A stretch of 64,000 nt of DNA, taken from Methylophaga marina. Lineage in GTDB: Bacteria; Pseudomonadota; Gammaproteobacteria; Nitrosococcales; Methylophagaceae. Location of the stretch: positions 186,001 to 250,000 of the forward strand of contig NZ_AP027741.1 in assembly GCF_030296755.1 (NCBI RefSeq), written 5' to 3'. Position numbers and translations under genes: made by a program. Below are positions 44,806 to 53,399 of the stretch, one piece after another (position 1 is the stretch's first letter; each line of letters opens with the position of its first letter). The notes under the pieces were generated by a model. It searched no databases. It was not told the DNA's origin and saw only the letters and a program-made list of their open reading frames with translations.

Positions 44806-45909
44806 ATGACATCAATGAATCAGCAAACAGAATCACTTTTATCGCCTATCGAACTGGGTTCTATCAGCTTGAAAAATCGCGTCATCATGGCGCCTTTAAC
44901 TCGTAATCGGGCTGGTGAAGGCTTGGCTCCGACGGAAATGAATGTGGAGTATTACCGTCAACGTGCATCAGCCGGCCTCATTATTAGCGAAGCAACATTG
45001 ATTTCAGCAAAAGGGATTGGCTATCCGAACACGCCCGGAATCTACAGCGATGCTCAGATAGAAGGCTGGAAAAAAGTGACTGAAGCTGTCCACGCTGAAG
45101 GTGGCAAAATTGTATTGCAAATATGGCACTGTGGCCGGGTCTCACACTCTTCCATGTTACCCGACGGTATGAAGCCACTCGCCCCTTCAGCCATCAAACC
45201 TGCCGGTGAGGTATATACCTATGAGGGAATGAAGCCCTATGAAACACCCGAGGCAATGACTGCAGATGATATCAAACAGACAATTGATGACTTCCGAACT
45301 GCCGCTTACAACGCGCTCACAGCAGGTTTTGATGGTGTAGAAGTACATTCTGCCAATGGTTATCTGCTTGACCAATTTTTGCGTGATGGCAGCAATCAGC
45401 GTACAGATGGCTATGGCGGCAGCATTGAGAACCGTGCCAGACTGACATTGGAAGTCGTTGATGAAGTTTGCAAAATCTGGGGTTCGGACCGAGTTGGGGT
45501 TCGTCTGTCACCTCTTCAACCCTTCAATGATATGAAAGATAGTCAGCCTCAGCAGACTTTTGAGTACGTTATTAAAGCGTTAAATGCTTTCAATTTAGCG
45601 TATTTACATATCACAGAAATGGGATCAGAAAATCCGGGCATGGCAGGTCCGGCATTTGATCTGAGTTTATGTCGTGAATGGTACCAAGGTCATTACATGA
45701 CCAACAGTGAATATACGTTTGATACCGCCAATGTTGCTATCAAGAGTGGTGACGCTGACTGTATTTCATTTGGCAAACTATTTATAGCGAACCCGGATTT
45801 AGTGGAAAGATTTGCCACGCAATCGCCGCTCAATACTCCGGACAGTGACTCATTCTATGGTGGTGATGCCCATGGTTACATCGACTACCCTTTTCTTACT
45901 GAACAATAA
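44806..45909 (+). CDS. nemA: Old yellow enzyme, N-ethylmaleimide reductase type
   Basis: A 367-residue FMN-dependent ene-reductase. LKNRVIMAPLTRNRA near residue 23, LQIWHCGRVSH near residue 105, and GVEVHSANGYLLDQFLRDGSNQRTDGYGGSIENR near residues 177-210 identify the NemA group. It reduces activated double bonds of electrophiles using NADPH. It comes 15 bases after the MDR gene and closes the operon. In E. coli nemRA is likewise electrophile-induced. Confidence 0.92.
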   Translation: MTSMNQQTESLLSPIELGSISLKNRVIMAPLTRNRAGEGLAPTEMNVEYYRQRASAGLIISEATLISAKGIGYPNTPGIYSDAQIEGWKKVTEAVHAEGGKIVLQIWHCGRVSHSSMLPDGMKPLAPSAIKPAGEVYTYEGMKPYETPEAMTADDIKQTIDDFRTAAYNALTAGFDGVEVHSANGYLLDQFLRDGSNQRTDGYGGSIENRARLTLEVVDEVCKIWGSDRVGVRLSPLQPFNDMKDSQPQQTFEYVIKALNAFNLAYLHITEMGSENPGMAGPAFDLSLCREWYQGHYMTNSEYTFDTANVAIKSGDADCISFGKLFIANPDLVERFATQSPLNTPDSDSFYGGDAHGYIDYPFLTEQ

Positions 45910-45952
45910 CTGTCGGTAAAAAGTAATCCATTTTTAGACAATAAGTACTCCA

Positions 45953-45979
45953 GGTATCAGAAAAAAGCACCCTGATACC
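45953..45979 (+). terminator. Inverted repeat after nemA, possible terminator
   Basis: GGTATCAG and CTGATACC flank an 11-nt loop. It lies 43 bases behind the nemA stop. There is no following T-run, so termination is uncertain. Confidence 0.35.
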
Positions 45980-46060
45980 CGCATAAAAACAGTGCAGTGA
46001 TGATAACAATACAGGTGTCGCTGTTCTGATCATTAAGAAATACAGACTAAAGGAGGATGT

Positions 46061-47995
46061 ATGACATTAAAGACTATCTCTAAGCTAGTATTAGCCAGCA
46101 CAGTAGGACTAATGAGTCAGGCTGTATTGGCAGATCGGGCAGATGCAGAAGCAAATCTGCACAAACTCAACTTGCCAGAAGGATTCCATATTGATGTATA
46201 TGCTGAAGTCGAGGGTGCTCGTCAAATGGCATTGGGTCAATCAACAGGAACAGTCTTTGTCGGCACACGCGGTAATAATGTTTTTGCTGTTGTTGATAAA
46301 AACAAAGATCGCAAAGCGGAAAAAGTCGTCAATATTCTTGATGATTTAAAAGTAGGTAATGGCGTCGCCATGCACCAGGGTAATCTCTACGTCGCTGAGC
46401 AAAACCGTATTGCACGCTACGCTGCACCAGGTTTTGACCTGACGCTCCCATTCAAACAAATGCGTGAAGTCATTTACGACAAACTCCCGGATAAAGCCCA
46501 TCATGGCTGGCGTTATATTGCTTTTGGCCCCGATAACAAACTGTATGTGACGGTCGGCGCCCCTTGTAATATCTGTAACCCTGAAGGTATCGAGGCCAGC
46601 ATTATTCGTATGAATGCTGATGGCAGTGAGGCTGAGATTTATGCCAAAGGGATCAGGAATTCAGTCGGTATGGATTTCCAGCCCGACACTGGTGACTTGT
46701 ATTTCACTGATAATAATGTCGATATGATGGGTGATGACACCCCACCAGGTGAGCTCAATGCGGCTCCTGAAGCGGGTATGCATTTCGGTTTCCCATTTTA
46801 TGCTGGTGGCAAGGCACAACATCCAGATTGGAAAGACAAAAAAGTCCCACAAAAAGTCACCTTCCCAGTGCAAGAGTTTCAGGCACATACAGCGAGTCTG
46901 GGCCTTAAATTCTATACAGGAGACATGTTTCCAGCCGATTATAAAGGCGATGCTATTATTGCTCAGCATGGTTCCTGGAATAGAACCAGCCCTGTTGGTT
47001 ACCAGTTAATGCGCGTCACTTTTGATGATAATCATCAGGTAACGGGTCAAGAAGTCTTTATTGATGGTTGGTTACAAAATGGAGAAGCCTGGGGACGACC
47101 AACCGATGTATTACAACTTTCTGATGGTTCATTGTTGATTTCAGATGACTACAATGATGTGATTTATCGTGTCAGCTATGGCGATGACAAAGCAGCAAAA
47201 GTCGCTACGTCTCGCTCAAATAGTCAAACGATCAGCGGCTTGGTGATGCCTGAATCAGCAATTGCTGCACCAGATGGACGTGTGTTTATTACTGAAATTG
47301 GTGAGTTTGGCAAAGCGGGTGATGGTAAGGTTACCGTTATTGATAAAGACGGTCAAAAGTCAACTTTAGCCACAGGCTTAAATGATCCAAAAGGCATCGA
47401 TTTATGGAATAACGAACTGTATATTGCTGACGTCGATCATGTCGTGAAAGTCGACATGGATGGCAAGGTCAACGTTATCGCTGATAAGAAAGCACTTCCA
47501 GGAAAACCCGTATTCCTGAATGATGTGGAAATTGATGGTAATGGCACCATTTATGTTTCAGACAGTGGCACGGATGAAGGTGAAAACGCTGGTATCTATC
47601 AAATCACACAAGCAGGAAAAATAAGTGAAATTTTAAATACCAACTCGGCGATTAAACGCCCAAATGGCCTATTGATGGATGGTAATGACACACTATTAGT
47701 CGCCGACTTTGGTACTGGGGATCTGTACCGCACATCTATCAGTTCAGGCAAAACCGAGGCCTTAAACAAGGGCTTTGGTGGCGCAGATGGTCTGGTCAGA
47801 GACAGCAAAGGTTATCTTTACGTGAGTGATTGGCAGAATGGTAAAGTCTGGCAATTAGTTGAGCCTAAAGCGACACCTCAGCTCATCAGTGAAGACTTTG
47901 TCTCTGCAGCTGACATTGCACTATCTGCAGATGGTCAGTCAATACTGGTACCTGACATGAAAGCCGGCAAATTAATCTCTTTGCCAATTCAGTAA
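46061..47995 (+). CDS. Secreted double beta-propeller protein: sorbosone/PQQ-glucose dehydrogenase-like plus SMP-30/NHL-like
   Basis: A 644-residue exported protein with signal peptide ending AVLA near residue 24. Residues about 30-375 resemble the L-sorbosone/soluble glucose dehydrogenase propeller (LNLPEGFHIDVYAEVEGARQM, HHGWRYIAFGPDNKLYVTVGAPCNIC, GIRNSVGMDFQP, GDAIIAQHGSWNRTSP). Residues about 390-640 carry NHL/SMP-30-type repeats (GLNDPKGIDLWNNELYIADVDHVVKVD, RPNGLLMDGNDTLLVADFGTGDLYR, GADGLVRDSKGYLYVSDWQNGKVW). An AGGAGG motif precedes the ATG. The N-terminal half may bind PQQ and oxidise a sugar or alcohol. The partner electron acceptor and substrate are unknown. Confidence 0.82.
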   Translation: MTLKTISKLVLASTVGLMSQAVLADRADAEANLHKLNLPEGFHIDVYAEVEGARQMALGQSTGTVFVGTRGNNVFAVVDKNKDRKAEKVVNILDDLKVGNGVAMHQGNLYVAEQNRIARYAAPGFDLTLPFKQMREVIYDKLPDKAHHGWRYIAFGPDNKLYVTVGAPCNICNPEGIEASIIRMNADGSEAEIYAKGIRNSVGMDFQPDTGDLYFTDNNVDMMGDDTPPGELNAAPEAGMHFGFPFYAGGKAQHPDWKDKKVPQKVTFPVQEFQAHTASLGLKFYTGDMFPADYKGDAIIAQHGSWNRTSPVGYQLMRVTFDDNHQVTGQEVFIDGWLQNGEAWGRPTDVLQLSDGSLLISDDYNDVIYRVSYGDDKAAKVATSRSNSQTISGLVMPESAIAAPDGRVFITEIGEFGKAGDGKVTVIDKDGQKSTLATGLNDPKGIDLWNNELYIADVDHVVKVDMDGKVNVIADKKALPGKPVFLNDVEIDGNGTIYVSDSGTDEGENAGIYQITQAGKISEILNTNSAIKRPNGLLMDGNDTLLVADFGTGDLYRTSISSGKTEALNKGFGGADGLVRDSKGYLYVSDWQNGKVWQLVEPKATPQLISEDFVSAADIALSADGQSILVPDMKAGKLISLPIQ

Positions 47996-48007
47996 ATCAT
48001 TCTATCT

Positions 48008-48034
48008 ATGCCCGGTGTTCACACCGGGCATTTT
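48008..48034 (+). terminator. Terminator after the double-propeller gene
   Basis: A 10-bp perfect stem ATGCCCGGTG / CACCGGGCAT with loop TTCA and then TTT. It is convergent with the cyclase gene, which ends inside it. Confidence 0.88.
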
Positions 48035-49657
48035 AAAATCCAGTGATCACATTATCAGTATCAGCGGTCTTCAAACTGGGTTGTTTAAAATAGTTATAAC
48101 CATTTTTGTGCTGTGACTTCACTTCATACATAGCCAGGTCAGCATATTTAAGCAGTGATTCCAAGTTGTCGGCATTGAATGGATAAAGCGCGATACCGAT
48201 ACTCGCACTAATATTGACCGTGTTATAGAGCTCACATTCAATTGGTTCACGTAAAATACTCAGCAGTTTTTCTGCGATACGACTCGCTTCCAATAGGTCT
48301 GTGGTTAATCTGGCAAAAATAACAAATTCATCGCCCCCCAACGTATCGCCACATCGTCAGCACGCACAGAACTCAATAATCGATTTGCGACTTCAATCAA
48401 CACTTTGTCACCTGCTTCATGGCCAAACTGGTCATTAACGGGTTTAAAGCCATCCAAATCGATCATAAACAGGCCATAAGCAAAACGCTTAGTCTCAGCT
48501 AATGTAATGAGCTGTTCTATCTTATTTTCTCCAGCACCACGATTATAAAGATTGGTTAAAGCATCAACTTCAGCCTGCCCTTTGAGTTTTTCTTCACGAT
48601 TCCGACGTTCAGAGATATCTTGTAAAACAATCTCAAATGACGACGCTTTATCATCATCAGTCATAAGTGAAATAAGACAATATAGCCATCGAGTCTCACC
48701 ACTGTCCTCAATTTTTATATCAACGGCACGTGACTCACCTGTTAATAAAACCTCAGCAGCAGCCGACTCTAAACGACTTTTTTCCTCGTCAAAGACGGTG
48801 AAGAATGAAACGGGGTCTTGCTGAGAAATTTTTTCAAAACTTGGCTTACCAATAATATTTCTGAATGATGGGTTATGCAGTTTCATTTTGCCATCAATAT
48901 CCACAATTGCGATGCCATGACTGGATTGCTCAAAGATATCTCTGAAACGGTTTTCGAGCTCTTCTACTTCCTGTCGTAGCGCTCTTTCAAGGTTGATATT
49001 ATCTTCAACCGAGCTCAATAAGTGGTTGATATCATGAGTTAATAAACCAATTTCATCATATTTGTGTGATGGCGTAGGAACCAGGCGTTGGTCACTACCA
49101 ATACGAATACTATGCAAACGCTTGGCTAGGCGTTTAATTTCTGTAATGAGCTGTCTGTTAAGTAAAAAAATGATTAAGGTAATTAAAATAAATGTCTGCA
49201 CAGCGATGAGAGTCACATGATTCATAGCCGTTTTTTTAGCATCGAATTGAATTAAGTCAATATTTGGGGCAACCAATAACTTTCCGACCATTTCACCCGT
49301 AACAAAGGGTGAATCTAAATTAAACCGCAGAGTCTCAACGGACTCATCAGGCATAATGCCACGCGTTGATAATGTTTCCTGGGTGGATTTTAGTACCACG
49401 GCTTTCACTAAATCACTGGCAGCAATGCCGTCAACTACTTCTTTAGCCAATGTCAGATCATCCAGATAGGCAGCAATGGCAGCAGTTTGGGACACGGCAT
49501 GAACCAGTTGCCTCAGTTGTTTTTGACTCTGGGCAAACTCTTTTGAATAGGTATAACTATAAAATACATAGCCAGTACATAAGGCCGACACCAGGCCAGC
49601 AAGCAACAGTATTAGGGCTAAACGTGTTGCGATACTGGTACGAAGCTTAGTCAACAT
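48033..49657 (-). pseudogene. HAMP-PAS-GGDEF membrane diguanylate cyclase, frameshifted inside the GGDEF motif
   Basis: Fragments 48305-49657 and 48033-48341 join to a 541-residue protein. It has helix 1 (about residues 10-33), a periplasmic domain, helix 2, HAMP, PAS (about 240-355, ending in VLQDISERRNREEK), and GGDEF. The first frame ends in RWGAMNLLFLPD, but one extra base in the six-C run at 48334-48339 gives RWGGDEFVIF, an intact active site with inhibitory RADD before it. It overlaps the binding-protein gene by 11 bases. Start at ATG 49657. Confidence 0.87.
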
Positions 49658-50069
49658 AACCAAGAATTTTTAATTTATCGTTCACTTTATCTGCTTCAAC
49701 ATAGCCAATAGCATCCGTATCTGTCTCTAAGTAGTTAATCAACTCTTTATCACTGACTTCTCTGGGCAAGGTCGCTCGTCCAGAAAAAAGTAATCGGGCT
49801 CGGTATGAATTGATTTCGTTAAGTGTTTTATTAACAAGATTGAGATAAAACTGTTTTCTCGTAGACGAGTTAAGTTTCTGGTCAAGTAAAATAATGCGCT
49901 GTCCCGATGCATAGAATGTGGTTCTTCCCATGAAAATATCAATGATTTGTTGTTTTGATAATTCATTTAAAGGATTATTTTTATTGGCCACAACAACAAG
50001 ATCATCGGCAGAAACCATGCTAGGCATCAATGATAAAAGCAGTATGAATGATACGAATAACGTCTTCAT
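49647..50069 (-). CDS. Small periplasmic binding protein (PstS-like fold)
   Basis: A 140-residue exported protein with a signal peptide ending VSA near residue 21. NPLNELSKQQIIDIFMGRTTFYASGQRI near residues 32-59 and INYLETDTDAIGYVE near residue 110 are typical of the compact phosphate-binding-like domain. It is much shorter than PstS, so it may be a half-sized ligand binder. It overlaps the porin gene by 1 base and the cyclase gene by 11 bases. It therefore probably acts as the sensor partner of the cyclase, which is inferred. Confidence 0.8.
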   Translation of the reverse strand: MKTLFVSFILLLSLMPSMVSADDLVVVANKNNPLNELSKQQIIDIFMGRTTFYASGQRIILLDQKLNSSTRKQFYLNLVNKTLNEINSYRARLLFSGRATLPREVSDKELINYLETDTDAIGYVEADKVNDKLKILGYVD

Positions 50070-51312
50070 CAGAATATAAAATCCATGGTCAGACTAAACG
50101 TATTAAAACTGTGTTGCTTATCTATAGGGTTTTTCTGCTCGAAAATAAAATCGCCATATTTTTCAATCCAGGTTCTATCCCACTGCGCTTTTAATGACAC
50201 TCTCTGTGACACATCCCAACGCGCACCAATACCAATACTTCCCTGATCGGTATACATAGCATTGCTCGCAGCCTGCGTAATAGCTTGTAGTTGCTGATAA
50301 GCGGGAATAAAGGCCGGCGCTGATGTTATCTTCTCTCTACTGCCAAGCGTTTTAAATTTACTGACGATAATATACGGTGTGATTGAACCGAAACGATGAC
50401 CCACGCTGAGGTATCCGGAAGCATATTTATCTTGAACGCTGGTTTCCGCTTTCACTAAGCTGAGTTCACTTTGAATCAACCAGTTATCTTTGTCATAGCT
50501 AACGCCAGCGGCTAAATATTTAAGCCAGGTATCATTGATAGAAAATCCAGCCAGTGAAGCCGCTTCAGGCCAGCCAAATTCTGATGCTTGTATTAAAGCC
50601 TCATCAAGTGCCGCTACAGGATCTGCCTTATCATTAATCTTCGCTTGAGAATACAAAACACGAAATTGCCATGTCTGATTTTCCCAACCCAGGCTTACAC
50701 CATAATTGGGCTCAAAGATAACCTCTTCTGAACCATCGCTAATGGCATAAGGGAAATGACTACGTCCTCCCCAGATAGAGGTGGTCAGCATTCCATCTGC
50801 TAGCCTTGAGTTATGTTTTAACTCAACACCATCATATTTATCACTGGCGATCTGGCCATAGAATTCAACTGGATGATGAGCCCATAAATTAGCAAACCCC
50901 ACGTTCTTATATTCAGATGACATAAAAACGCCATTCGGCATGCGGCCAATATTCAGCTCAAAAGCATCATTGATATGGTAGGAAAAAAAGCTGACTCAAT
51001 ACTTCGGTTCAGGGAGTTTTCTGGTCGTTTTTCTAATAAGAACTGCGTCGTGAATGTCAGTTTATGGTTAAACGCATAGTCCAGCTGCATTCCCAAATTA
51101 GAAGCAGTCGTCCAATCAAACCCTTTATCGAAGCCTTCTTGTTCAATCGAATGTCGATAATAAATATCATCACTATCGTTATAGACAAGACCAAGTGAAC
51201 CATAGCCGTTGATGTGAAAATTATCGATACCGGTATCAAATGCTGCTGCTTGAAATGGATATGTGATTATCCACAACAACAATAGATGTAAACGGTATCT
51301 GAGCTTGAACAA
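50069..51312 (-). pseudogene. Outer-membrane porin-like protein, frameshifted
   Basis: Fragments 50953-51312 and 50069-50941 join to a 414-residue barrel with a signal peptide ending in QAAA near residue 24. The upstream frame ends IESAFFPTISMMLLS. Adding one base to the seven-A run at 50983-50989 gives IESAFFSYHINDAFELNIGRMP and continues to the C-terminal FSLTMDFIF, with the final Phe of an outer-membrane barrel. It is the first gene of the porin/binding-protein/cyclase unit. The permeating solute is unknown. Confidence 0.83.
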
Positions 51313-51429
51313 CTTAATACTCTCACTTTCACGACTTAATTAACGAATTCCCATAAGAATTATATAGATATTTTCCTCAAATTTGTTATGCAAAACTCAA
51401 TTTCAAGGTATAGCTGGTCATTACGCTAG

Positions 51430-51530
51430 TTACTCACAATTTCTGTGGAAAATAATGTGGATAACTTTCTAGTAAATCTGTAAGTGTTTCTTTTATGGCA
51501 ACCTTTATGATGTGGTTAAATTTTAACCAA
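51430..51530 (+). repeat. 101-bp intergenic repeat with DnaA boxes, copy 1
   Basis: One of three ungapped copies. It carries TGTGGATAA at 51456-51464, the reverse complement of the DnaA box TTATCCACA, and a weaker TGTGGAAAA at 51444-51452. A palindrome TGGTTAAATTTTAACCA occupies 51513-51529. Copy 1 is the most diverged in its first third. Confidence 0.92.
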
Positions 51531-51613
51531 CGAGAAAATCAGCCGAAAAATGTTGATATATCTAGGTTTATGAAACAGACATGATCAGTATTCCAGAAAT
51601 AATCGTATTCTTT

Positions 51614-51714
51614 TTACTAACAATTTCAGTGGATAAGCATGTGCATAACTTTCTGGTAAATCTGTAAGTGACTCTTTTATGACAAGCTTTATGACTTGGT
51701 TATTTTTTAACCAA
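51614..51714 (+). repeat. 101-bp intergenic repeat with DnaA boxes, copy 2
   Basis: It starts 184 bp after copy 1. TGTGCATAA at 51640-51648 (TTATGCACA on the other strand, fits TTATNCACA) and AGTGGATAA at 51628-51636 lie at the same offsets as in copy 1. The end palindrome at 51697-51713 keeps its arms TGGTTA / TAACCA while its centre has changed. Confidence 0.92.
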
Positions 51715-51796
51715 TCCCATTTTCGCATAGCAAAGTCATCGTTGAAGATGGAAGATCAAAAAGAAGTAAACTCGATAAAAGAATCACTTATTCACC

Positions 51797-51897
51797 TTAC
51801 TCACAATTCCAGTGGATAAGCATGTGGATAACTTTCTGGTAAATCTGTAAGTGTTTCTTTTATGACAAGCTTTAAGGAATGGTTAAAATTTAACCAG
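51797..51897 (+). repeat. 101-bp intergenic repeat with DnaA boxes, copy 3
   Basis: It starts 183 bp after copy 2. A perfect TGTGGATAA is at 51823-51831 and AGTGGATAA at 51811-51819. The palindrome TGGTTAAAATTTAACCA at 51880-51896 is the exact reverse complement of the copy-1 version. The unrepeated spacers are about 82-83 bp and show no likeness to each other by eye. Confidence 0.92.
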
Positions 51898-51941
51898 CAC
51901 CTATTAAAAAGCTATCCTAAGAAACGCATTATTGAAGATGT

Positions 51942-52445
51942 TCAAACACTTAATAATGCTCTCTCACGCCCTAATAAAATCTGTTTACGTTCAATGCCCC
52001 AGCGATAGCCTGAAAGGTTTCCGTTTTTATTCACAATACGATGACAAGGAACCAGTAATGCCAGTGAATTCGCGGCACAAGCATTGGCAACGGCTCGCAC
52101 TGACGAAGGCCGACCAAGCATCATTGCGAGCTCAGTATACGTTCTGGTTTGTCCAGCAGGTATTTGCAATAAGGTATTCCATACTGACTTTTGAAACGAT
52201 GTACCTTCCATCTGAATGGGCAAATCTAGCTCGCCTGTTGGCGCTTCAATATAGTTTAAAATCTGGATTAAATAATCCGTTAATAAGGTATCGTTTTCCT
52301 GCTGTTTTGCATGTGGATATTTTTCCAGCAGGTGCTCAACTAACCTGTCTGGATCGTCAGCCAGTGCCACAAAACAGATACCATTGTCATTGCCAGCCAC
52401 CAGAAGACAGCCGAGGCTGGAAATACCTAACTCATAAAACACCAT
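51942..52445 (-). CDS. ogt: Methylated-DNA-protein-cysteine methyltransferase
   Basis: A 167-residue suicide repair enzyme that takes a methyl group from O6-methylguanine onto its own cysteine. The active-site LLVPCHRIVNKNGNLSGYRWG near residues 131-151, and the FQKSVWNTLLQIPAGQTRTYTE region near residue 86, are typical. I chose ATG 52445 because AGGGAGG precedes it with 8 bases spacing; the frame is open further up to 52553. It lies beside the DnaA-box repeats, and is divergent from the 52553 gene. Confidence 0.93.
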   Translation of the reverse strand: MVFYELGISSLGCLLVAGNDNGICFVALADDPDRLVEHLLEKYPHAKQQENDTLLTDYLIQILNYIEAPTGELDLPIQMEGTSFQKSVWNTLLQIPAGQTRTYTELAMMLGRPSSVRAVANACAANSLALLVPCHRIVNKNGNLSGYRWGIERKQILLGRERALLSV

Positions 52446-52552
52446 GAACTTGTCCTCCCTATTGAATGTATTTTTCATATAACATATGAAGCTCTGAACT
52501 AAATCGTATTCATCATTGCCAGAGACATGATTGAATACTGAGGAGTGAACCA

Positions 52553-52957
52553 TTGAAAATTTCTAGCTTATTGCTTTTTTTATGCATGTGCCCTGCTGTA
52601 TTCGCTGGTAATTTGAACTATCAGTTTAGCGGAGATAGTTTACAAAAATTATATGCTGAGCTTCATTATTTACGTGAAGTAGGTATCGAAATTCATCAAA
52701 AATACGATGTGAAAAAAAACCCAGATCAGCTTCGCTTTTGTAAGGGTGAGTACGGATTTATTTCTACACGTGCAAAATCCACCATTGGTATTGCAAACCG
52801 TTTGACCAGTCCACACAAAGATGAATATATCGCCGCTGGCTGGAAAGCCTATGAATGCAGTCAGTGTAGTGGTAGTATCGAAGCATGTGATGCAGTGCCT
52901 CCAGTACTTGAAACCATAAAAGCAGAATTCAAAGAAAAACAAAACGCGACTGAATAA
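52553..52957 (+). CDS. Secreted Cys-containing protein of unknown function
   Basis: A 134-residue protein with a signal peptide ending VFAG near residue 19. The mature part has Cys in RFCKGEYGF and a YECSQCSGSIEACDAV cluster near residues 103-118, spacing that could hold a metal or disulfides. I recognise no family. TTG 52553 is the likely start, with GAGGAG before it. It lies 4 bases before the His/Cys-rich gene and heads the copper-efflux region. Confidence 0.65.
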   Translation: MKISSLLLFLCMCPAVFAGNLNYQFSGDSLQKLYAELHYLREVGIEIHQKYDVKKNPDQLRFCKGEYGFISTRAKSTIGIANRLTSPHKDEYIAAGWKAYECSQCSGSIEACDAVPPVLETIKAEFKEKQNATE

Positions 52958-52961
52958 ACTA

Positions 52962-53327
52962 GTGAAAACATTAACGACACATTTGCTACTGCTGTGCATG
53001 ACACTGATGATGACTTTGTCATCATGGTCAGCGCACGCAGAAAAAGCAGAAATGCGTTCAGCTATGGCTCACTCTTCATCGCACTCTATTCAATCTTCTG
53101 ATTCTGACCAACACTGCGCAGAAACGATATCCAAAGATTGCAAGCACTGTATGGATATGGATCACTGCCAATCCAATCATCATAGCTGTTTCAACACGGT
53201 AACTCTGCCATCAAAGAGCACTTTCTCCACTAATCAGCCTCTGTTAACTCTACTCACCTTGAGTCAGATTGAAGCGAAGCCGACAGATCAACACAACTCC
53301 CTGTTCAGGCCCCCTATAAGTTCATAA
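52962..53327 (+). CDS. Secreted His/Cys/Met-rich protein, probable periplasmic metal binder
   Basis: A 121-residue protein starting at GTG, with a signal peptide ending AHA near residue 26. The mature part is packed with metal-type residues: DQHCAETISKDCKHCMDMDHCQSNHHSCF near residues 49-77, giving five Cys and five His in under thirty residues. Such small proteins precede copper-resistance operons (CopL-like regulators or metallochaperones); assignment to a named family is not secure. It sits 72 bases before the efflux genes. Confidence 0.65.
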   Translation: MKTLTTHLLLLCMTLMMTLSSWSAHAEKAEMRSAMAHSSSHSIQSSDSDQHCAETISKDCKHCMDMDHCQSNHHSCFNTVTLPSKSTFSTNQPLLTLLTLSQIEAKPTDQHNSLFRPPISS

Positions 53328-53399
53328 CTCCCATCCCCTCATTTCCATGAGGCCTTAGCACATCTGTGCTTATATCATTATTAATGATTGGTGAAGCTT

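Noticed and set aside
37309-48339. Programmed or phase-variable frameshifting in six-base C/G runs
   Set aside because: The same kind of break hits unrelated housekeeping genes and other runs too, so sequencing error explains it more simply.
51430-51897. CRISPR array
   Set aside because: Units are 101 bp, imperfect and only three. Spacers are about 82 bp, and no cas gene is present.
51430-51897. Chromosomal replication origin
   Set aside because: DnaA boxes fit, but no dnaA, dnaN, gidA/mnmG or parAB gene is nearby and no AT-rich unwinding 13-mers were recognised, so it is not called oriC.
51932-52447. 171-residue plus-strand reading over ogt
   Set aside because: It is antisense to ogt, which has clear catalytic motifs and a good start.
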